In this document: piece after piece, positions 39,538-40,639 of the stretch | How positions within the stretch are numbered: the first letter of the stretch is position 1 | Layout: each line of letters opens with the position of its first letter | From: a virus | IMG/VR virus record: IMGVR_UViG_3300038682_000059 | Location: 1 to 40,639 of that record | Reading direction: 5' to 3' (one strand) | DNA: 40,639 nt | The notes under the pieces: generated by a model | Databases searched by the model: none | Seen by the model: the letters and a program-made list of their open reading frames with translations, nothing else | Told to the model about the DNA's origin: nothing | Translations under genes and position numbers: made by a program

Positions 39538-39661
39538 TAGCTCTAAGCATATTCCAAATCAATCTAAGATAATCCTTTACTTTCATTCAATAATACGTTA
39601 TTCACGTGTGCGCACGTTTAATAAAAGAAGTAATTCCATTTAGCTATAAGCTTATTCCAAA
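39538..39661 (+). repeat. 21-bp direct repeat pair (TAGCT..TAAGC..TATTCCAAA)
   Basis: 39538-39558 and 39641-39661 match in 19 of 21 positions. The second copy runs on into the TATTCCAAAATGTTATTTA motif also present at 5754. Between them lies ACGTG-TGCG-CACGT, an inverted repeat. Confidence 0.75.
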
Positions 39662-39678
39662 ATGTTATTTAATTAATC

Positions 39679-39707
39679 GTTTACTTTTGAGAATCAGACG
39701 ACATAAT
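39679..39707 (+). promoter_or_regulatory. Early promoter Pa (tandem, upstream)
   Basis: GTTTAC (or TTTACT, one base later), then CATAAT, 17-base spacing for GTTTAC. It shares GTTTACTTTT, GAATCA and GACATAATTAATT with the second promoter 90 bases downstream. Confidence 0.68.
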
Positions 39708-39768
39708 TAATTTCAAGAGCTGAGTGATTGAGCTCTAAACACTGAGAGGAAAATAAATTCAAAATAAT

Positions 39769-39797
39769 GTTTACTTTTCCGAATCACGTGACATAAT
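39769..39797 (+). promoter_or_regulatory. Early promoter Pb (tandem, downstream)
   Basis: GTTTAC, 17 bases, CATAAT, followed by TAATTCCAAG. It drives the paralogous gene at 39852. The ACATAATTAA core is also present in the promoter at 621 that drives the other paralogue. Confidence 0.7.
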
Positions 39798-39851
39798 TAA
39801 TTCCAAGGTTGAGCACAACGTTCAACTAAATAATGTCGAAGGAGACATATT

Positions 39852-40316
39852 ATGACTACTGTTAAAAAACAATTTGAAGAACTTTACGCCGTTCTAGAAG
39901 AAAACAAGAATAAGAAAGTATCTACTATTCTACCTCAACTAATTGAGTTGATGAGTAAGAAGAACAATGCTAGCGGTCAAGCCAATACGTTCATTAAAGA
40001 CGATGAAGGCAATGTTGTAGCGATTTATTGTTACTACCATAAGAAGTGGGAGCTTCTATCGGATGTTGAGTATGGTAGTAAGAAAGGTACTGCAACGGGA
40101 TACAATACTATGTGTAAAGAAGGTGTATCTAAGTGGACTAAACAACAACGAGTGAAGAAAGCTCAAGAAGCGGAGCTATTAACTAAGGTTAGTAGTGGTG
40201 AACTCGCTGTTGAGGACATCGCAGTGGAACAAGCTCGAATTCTTGAAGAATCTAAAGTAATTCAACCTCGTGAAGACGAGCATGGTTTTGATACTGCCGA
40301 AGAAGCTCTTAACTAA
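39852..40316 (+). CDS. Early protein, paralogue of 715-1200, 154 aa
   Basis: GAAGGAG precedes the ATG by about 7 bases. About half of the residues match the 161-aa protein at 715-1200, and the match is best in VVAI-CYYHKKW, MCKEGVSKWTKQQR and AEAELLTKVSSGELAVEDIA. The N-terminal third is helical and more divergent. Driven by two tandem promoters of the same family. No named family is known to me. Because the contig ends are artificial, the two copies may be only a few kilobases apart in the true genome, with 40390-40590 and 58-607 between them. Confidence 0.85.
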   Translation: MTTVKKQFEELYAVLEENKNKKVSTILPQLIELMSKKNNASGQANTFIKDDEGNVVAIYCYYHKKWELLSDVEYGSKKGTATGYNTMCKEGVSKWTKQQRVKKAQEAELLTKVSSGELAVEDIAVEQARILEESKVIQPREDEHGFDTAEEALN

Positions 40317-40326
40317 ATAAGTAGGT

Positions 40327-40362
40327 TTATAGTAAGGCTTGCCATTATAGTAGGCCTTACCA
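40327..40362 (+). repeat. Two 18-bp tandem copies with an internal hairpin
   Basis: TTATAGTAAGGCTTGCCA and TTATAGTAGGCCTTACCA sit back to back (15 of 18 positions equal). GTAAGGC (40332-40338) pairs with GCCTTAC (40354-40360). It lies between the early gene and the acidic small gene and may act as a weak terminator or a processing site; no U-run follows. Confidence 0.7.
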
Positions 40363-40389
40363 TTAAGTCTATTTATAGGAGACACAACA

Positions 40390-40590
40390 ATGGCTTATGT
40401 ATATCTATTTGAACCATGTGAACTAAGTGAAGAACTTATAGAGCAACTTACTCAATTGTCTATCAATGTTGAACATGAAGAGGAGCACGATATTTATAGA
40501 GTTCTCTTTCATTGTGAATATGAGGCTGAGAAGTCGCTTAAAGACTTTGGCTTGAGTGATACTTACTTTGACTCTTGGTATGAGAATTAA
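40390..40590 (+). CDS. Very acidic small protein, possible DNA mimic, 66 aa
   Basis: AGGAGA lies about 9 bases before the ATG. The protein has 13 Glu and 4 Asp against 3 Lys/Arg, giving a strongly negative charge, with no Cys pattern or membrane segment. It starts MAYVYLFEPCELSEELIEQL and contains a short acidic loop HEEEHD. Its early-region place and charge recall DNA-mimic anti-restriction proteins such as T7 Ocr, but there is no sequence match to Ocr and this is inference. It is close to the artificial right end. Confidence 0.7.
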   Translation: MAYVYLFEPCELSEELIEQLTQLSINVEHEEEHDIYRVLFHCEYEAEKSLKDFGLSDTYFDSWYEN

Positions 40591-40622
40591 CCTAAGTATA
40601 TTAGCGAGTGGTGCACCTTAAT

Positions 40623-40639
40623 GATCGTGACTGGGAAAC
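40623..40639 (-). other. Amplification primer sequence at right contig end
   Basis: GATCGTGACTGGGAAAC is the exact reverse complement of positions 1-17. It marks an artificial end, so this 17-base inverted repeat must not be read as a phage terminal repeat. Confidence 0.93.

Larger units (their letters stand above)
39232..39851. other. 620-bp noncoding repeat and promoter region
   Basis: This is the longest gene-free stretch. It holds, in order, the ~57-bp tandem repeat, an array of three degenerate ~48-bp units rich in six- to ten-base palindromes, a 21-bp near-repeat pair (39538-39558 and 39641-39661), a block matching the promoter motif at 5754, and two tandem promoters. The plus strand is G-poor and C-rich from ~39380 to ~39530. 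No tRNA or coding frame is seen. It is a candidate replication origin, packaging site or physical genome-end region. Confidence 0.75.

Noticed and set aside
18-40622. TAAGGT just inside the left end and ACCTTA just inside the right end as a longer inverted repeat
   Set aside because: Only six bases match and they sit at different distances from the primer; chance or random-priming bases explain it.
1-40639. 17-base inverted terminal repeat as a biological phage end
   Set aside because: It is exactly the fixed part of a known random-amplification primer, so it is technical.

Overview
The window is a near-complete genome of a tailed bacteriophage, most likely a lytic podovirus of a Gram-negative bacterium. 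Both ends carry the same 17-base sequence in inverted orientation (positions 1-17 and 40623-40639). It matches the primer used in random-primed viral amplification, so the ends are artificial and the contig is probably one opening of a larger linear or circular map. Short-tailed morphology is inferred from a P22-type portal, an N4 gp56-like capsid protein, several internal virion proteins, a tailspike, and the absence of tail-tube and tape-measure genes. I see no integrase, no RNA polymerase gene and no tRNA. The promoters look like host sigma70 promoters with 17-base spacers.

Layout. The plus-strand block 58-17693 is the early and replication region: two small membrane proteins, an early protein with its own promoter and terminator, an HTH regulator, a prim-pol/SF3 helicase, a RecD/Dda-like helicase, a GHKL ATPase, a DEDDh exonuclease, a T4 DenV-like pyrimidine-dimer glycosylase, an ssDNA-binding protein, a family A DNA polymerase, a nucleotide-metabolism cassette (thymidylate-synthase homologue, MazG-like pyrophosphatase, deaminase fused to a dATP/dGTP-diphosphohydrolase-like domain), a Cas4/RecB-like nuclease, an SF2 helicase, a DNA ligase, a VRR-NUC nuclease and an M15 endolysin. 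The minus-strand block 36372 down to 17690 is the virion and lysis operon: scaffold, capsid, adaptor, nozzle, tail knob, ejection proteins, portal, tailspike and holin. The two blocks converge at 17690-17693, where their stop codons overlap. A second plus-strand operon (36526-39231) carries a ribbon-helix-helix repressor, small and large terminase, and DHFR, and diverges from the virion operon across a compact two-promoter region with palindromes. From 39232 to 39851 lies a 620-base noncoding region with tandem repeats, palindromes and two tandem promoters. It is followed by a paralogue of the early 715-1200 gene and a very acidic small protein.

How the parts fit. If the ends are joined, early transcription would run from the repeat region (about 39.2 kb) through the junction into the replication genes. 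The RHH protein sits where it could control the switch to virion genes. The most notable prediction is that the thymidylate-synthase homologue carries Asp in place of the Asn that selects dUMP. It sits next to a MazG-like NTP pyrophosphatase and a deaminase fusion. This resembles the logic of T4 dCTP removal and dCMP hydroxymethylation, so the phage may modify its cytosines (5-hydroxymethyl or 5-methyl).
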